Source of the DNA: Owenia fusiformis
Taxonomy: Eukaryota; Annelida; Polychaeta; Sabellida; Oweniidae
NCBI GenBank assembly: GCA_903813345.2
Contig: CAIIXF020000006.1
Location: 31,726,024-31,786,023, forward strand
Length of the DNA: 60,000 nucleotides
Direction: 5' to 3'
Part shown: positions 57,401 through 60,000 of the stretch, piece after piece
How the letters are laid out: each line of letters begins with the position of its first letter
How positions within the stretch are numbered: the stretch's first letter is position 1
The notes under the pieces: generated by a model
Databases searched by the model: none
Told to the model about the DNA's origin: nothing
The model's input: only the letters and a program-made list of their open reading frames with translations
Translations under genes and position numbers: made by a program

Positions 57401-57993
57401 GCATGTATGCTGAGTAAAATACATGATCCCAGTTATAAACAATTGAGTGTATTCCTAGGTACGTTTTTGCAAGCAGAAAACCATGAACAATTACCATAAT
57501 TTAATATTTAGGCACAATTATTCAACACAATCACAATCTAGCACAATCAATGACATCTATATTTCTTTGAGCTGAAATTACCAGTAATCAAATGCATCAA
57601 TAATGTTGCGAGTATTGCTTTTTAAAGTTTTTATAAATAACAATAGAGTAAACTTGGGTGAATACACGCGCTGTTTGAATAAAGCAAAGATTCGTGTCAT
57701 ACTGGATGGTTATAATAAATATCAATATTGAAGAACAATTTCGTTTCGCTGACCAAGTTTACTTTGGCGACGCACAGACAGACATTGCCGGTTGAAATAT
57801 TCGTCTCATAAATTGGTAAGAATAAGACTCATTTTACGATTAAAAATGAACATTTAACACAATAATATTATGTGAAATCGCCTGATAAAATGTGGTTTTA
57901 TATTATTGTTAAGTATCAGTGTCATATTAGCGAGGAAAAGTGGTTTGAGTTTAACGACGTTGAACTAATATTGTCTAGATACATATCCCTTAA

Positions 57994-58397
57994 GGTTCAG
58001 CTGGAAAGTAACATTTTGGTAAAAAATTGCTATACCTGCACATGTTATTTTCTGGTACAGAATTAAGTATGAAGTCATGTGTGTATTTCCTTTCTTTTTT
58101 CAGGAAAGTATCATTACACTGTTTTCTTTTATAATATCTGGAAACAGGTCAATGGTAGCTCCTGTGTTGTCTGGAAATTTTGAAAGAAAATTTGGAAAAA
58201 TAGAAAGTGTGAAATATCAGAATTTCCTGGAGTTTCCATTGAACCCCTACCAGATATTCTAAAAGAAGACAATGTAATGATACTTTCCTGAAAAAAGCAA
58301 GGAAATTGACACATGCCTTCATACTTTATTTTGTACCAGAAAATAACATGTGCAGGTATAGCAAATTTTTACCAAAATGTTACTTTCCAGCTGTACC
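57994..58397. mobile_element. MITE flanked by TTAA (copy 2)
   Basis: Same ends and body as 6960-7353: GGTTCAGCTGGAAAGTAACA ... TGTTACTTTCCAGCTGTACC, TTAA on both sides (57990-57993, 58398-58401). The internal halves are also mutually inverted, so nearly the whole element can fold. Confidence 0.8.
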
Positions 58398-58729
58398 TTA
58401 AAATTTGTATATTTTACATTTTGTATAATCTCATCCACTGATTTATGGCCTCTTGTAAATTCTCTTATTTTTAACATGGGAAATCCTCACTTCAGCAAAT
58501 CCACCTGTCATTTATTTGTCCCCAACTGTACATGGTAGGCTGAAACTAAATTTCACTCAAAACTGAACTTTAGACTAGATCTTTACACTTACCTTGTTTG
58601 ATTCTTTTTGCATTCAAAATTGGGTTATTGAACTGGCAACACGTCAGTATAACATTTGGGCATAATACTATAAGGTTTATTTGTCATTATTCAAATATAA
58701 ACAAGAACTTTAAAAACTAAGTCTTGCTT

Positions 58730-58812
58730 CCTGTTTATTCGTCAGTTTCCGGTTTTGTTCGGGAATTTCCGGTATCAGCCTCTTTTTCACCAACGATCCA
58801 ATATGGTGGGTA
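58730..58812 (+). promoter_or_regulatory. Possible 5'-TOP-type promoter and first exon
   Basis: Two TTTCCGG motifs (58746, 58768) precede a pyrimidine tract CCTCTTTTTC (58779), then 17 bp later ATGGTGG followed by GTAATT, a possible donor. A short pyrimidine-start leader and early intron are typical of ribosomal-protein genes, but no downstream exon is recognisable before the window ends. Confidence 0.3.
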
Positions 58813-59369
58813 ATTTTTCTCTACAGCGAGAAAGAATGTAAACATCCATCAACATCACCTCTATTGCTGTTTTGACATGTATTCTGGCATGCTTATGTCA
58901 AACACATGCTTATTTAGCATATTTTTCTGAGATATGGTTGGTCATTTTGGATTTGTTGTTACTGAACTTTGACTTTGTAGTTTAGCCTGTCTCAAAAAAA
59001 TTGAAAAAATTATTTTTTCATACTTCTAAGTACCAATTATTCTGGAAGGAGGAATATTACAATACATAGATTTGATGTATTGCGTCTAATTTGTAGAAAG
59101 GGGGTTGTTTCCTTGAAAGTACACTCGGCAGATTTCGGGGGTATGTTTTTTTGTCATCTGGGAAAGCATTGGTGTGATTTTGAAAATTTTATATTTGGAT
59201 TTAGGCCTACAGGCTAGATCTAATATTACTTATTTTTCGTTTAAGTGTTTTAATTTCCCCAAATTACTACAATTATCCATAAAATGATATCTGAAACATG
59301 TTGAGTTTTGCATTTTTTTGCAAAAACGTTAGAACTCATATATTTGTACAGCCCATTTCATTGTTTTAT
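58813..59369. other. Unassigned AT-rich DNA
   Basis: No exon, repeat boundary or RNA gene recognised. Confidence 0.4.
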
Positions 59370-60000
59370 TTCGTCAGTAAAACCTAAAAATAAGAAATCA
59401 AAAGATCATTGTGCAATAATATATGGAAAATATATTTCTACTGAACATAAATGACATTTGTATATATTGGATTGCTTCTATACTCTAAAAACCTTCCTGT
59501 CTGACAGTCAAAAAATCAATTTTTAAAAAATTGAATCATTTGGTCTACTTACTCATATGTACTTGCCTTATTTTTTTAAGTCAAATGCGTGTCCATTCCA
59601 TAGTCAGTAATAGTGATACTCGAAATTGGATCCAAATGCTGTAAGAAACTCAGTCATTTTCTTCAGAAAATCTTCTCTTGCCCTCTGTCTGAATGACGTT
59701 AGAGTTCATAGAAGTTCACACTCTTCACAAAATTCATGGAATCTCCCTCCATTTCGGGGAAACCATTCTGTTCTAAATGACGTCAGAATGATTTGCATGA
59801 TATGGGAGAAGGGGATTTCTATTCAATTTCCTTTGATGAACTGACAAAAGGTAGGTGGCGCTAGATAAGACATTGGCCAAACTTATTATATATGGAGGGA
59901 AAACTTAAAAATAAGGCCAAATGAGAGAATGAATGGATTTTTTGATTGTCGAACACCAAGGTTTTAAGAGCTAATAAAGTATGTGGCCTCCTATATTTTG
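59370..60000. mobile_element. Second copy of the 9714-10104 MITE, carrying an insertion and cut by the window edge
   Basis: ATTGTGCAATAATATATGGA and AATGACATTTGTATAT-TTGGATTGCTTCTA (59410-59492) match 9770-9850. The match resumes at 59975 (AAAGTATGTGGCCTCCTATATTT versus 9860), so about 470 bp at 59493-59960 is an insert of unknown type. Confidence 0.6.

Larger units (their letters stand above)
54944..57965. mobile_element. 3-kb giant palindromic element, right arm interrupted
   Basis: The ends GTTCAACGTCGTTAAACTCA / TGAGTTTAACGACGTTGAAC are flanked by TA (54942-54943, 57966-57967). The arms pair throughout: 55105-55175 with 57830-57890, 55408-55600 with 56030-56240, and a very close inner hairpin 55625-55795 with 55870-56045 (containing AGACCTAGCC(T/G)GGGCC). 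The centre is near 55830. The right arm carries a 1.4-kb interruption (about 56245-57640) that holds family-B copy 2. No transposase recognised. Confidence 0.7.

Noticed and set aside
59626-59844. 72-codon frame as exon 2 of the TOP-like start
   Set aside because: Not ribosomal-protein-like and it lies inside an insertion within a MITE copy.
1-60000. tRNA, rRNA or snRNA genes
   Set aside because: No cloverleaf with A/B boxes or other conserved RNA was recognised by eye; a covariance-model search would be decisive.

Overview
This is animal nuclear DNA: AT-rich, with three intron-rich genes that have canonical GT/AG splice sites and a very heavy load of short DNA transposons. The mix of transposons, and the repeats that pair TCCG/ACGG tetranucleotide runs with 'AAGATGGC(C/T)GCC'-like stretches, suggests a marine invertebrate. 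My best guess is a lophotrochozoan such as a bivalve mollusc, but no diagnostic marker fixes the taxon.

Genes. (1) A DUS4L-type tRNA-dihydrouridine synthase lies on the minus strand (9187 down to 2303). Five coding exons can be joined in phase; the C-terminal quarter was not found and probably lies left of the window. (2) COG5, a subunit of the conserved oligomeric Golgi complex, lies on the plus strand (9506-28562). Twenty exons join without a phase break into 793 codons plus stop. (3) A DENND2-family Rab exchange factor lies on the minus strand (50234 down to 32458). Sixteen coding exons join into 1349 codons plus stop. DUS4L and COG5 are head to head with only 318 bp between their start codons and ETS-like CCGGAAGT motifs near both, the same divergent pairing as in vertebrates. 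COG5 and DENND2 converge on a 3.9 kb interval.

Layout. 1-9.2 kb: DUS4L, its introns filled by a mariner with a GC-rich Harbinger-like element inside it, a pogo-like MITE, a 48-bp minisatellite and several foldback elements. 9.2-9.5 kb: shared promoter. 9.5-28.6 kb: COG5; its 7.7 kb first intron is almost entirely transposons, and its exon 15-16 intron holds a palindromic mariner. 28.6-32.5 kb: intergenic, with 45-bp and 30-bp minisatellites. 32.5-50.2 kb: DENND2, with a 163-bp tandem-repeat element, a 5'-truncated LINE with a clear target-site duplication, and several foldbacks. 50.3-60 kb: DENND2 upstream region, a stack of nested elements including a 3 kb giant palindrome.

The three genes have unrelated housekeeping jobs (tRNA modification, Golgi vesicle tethering, Rab activation); there is no operon-like system. 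The most unusual content is in the repeats: many families are present as two or more copies inside this one window, so their ends can be defined by comparing copies, by target-site duplications and by nested insertions.
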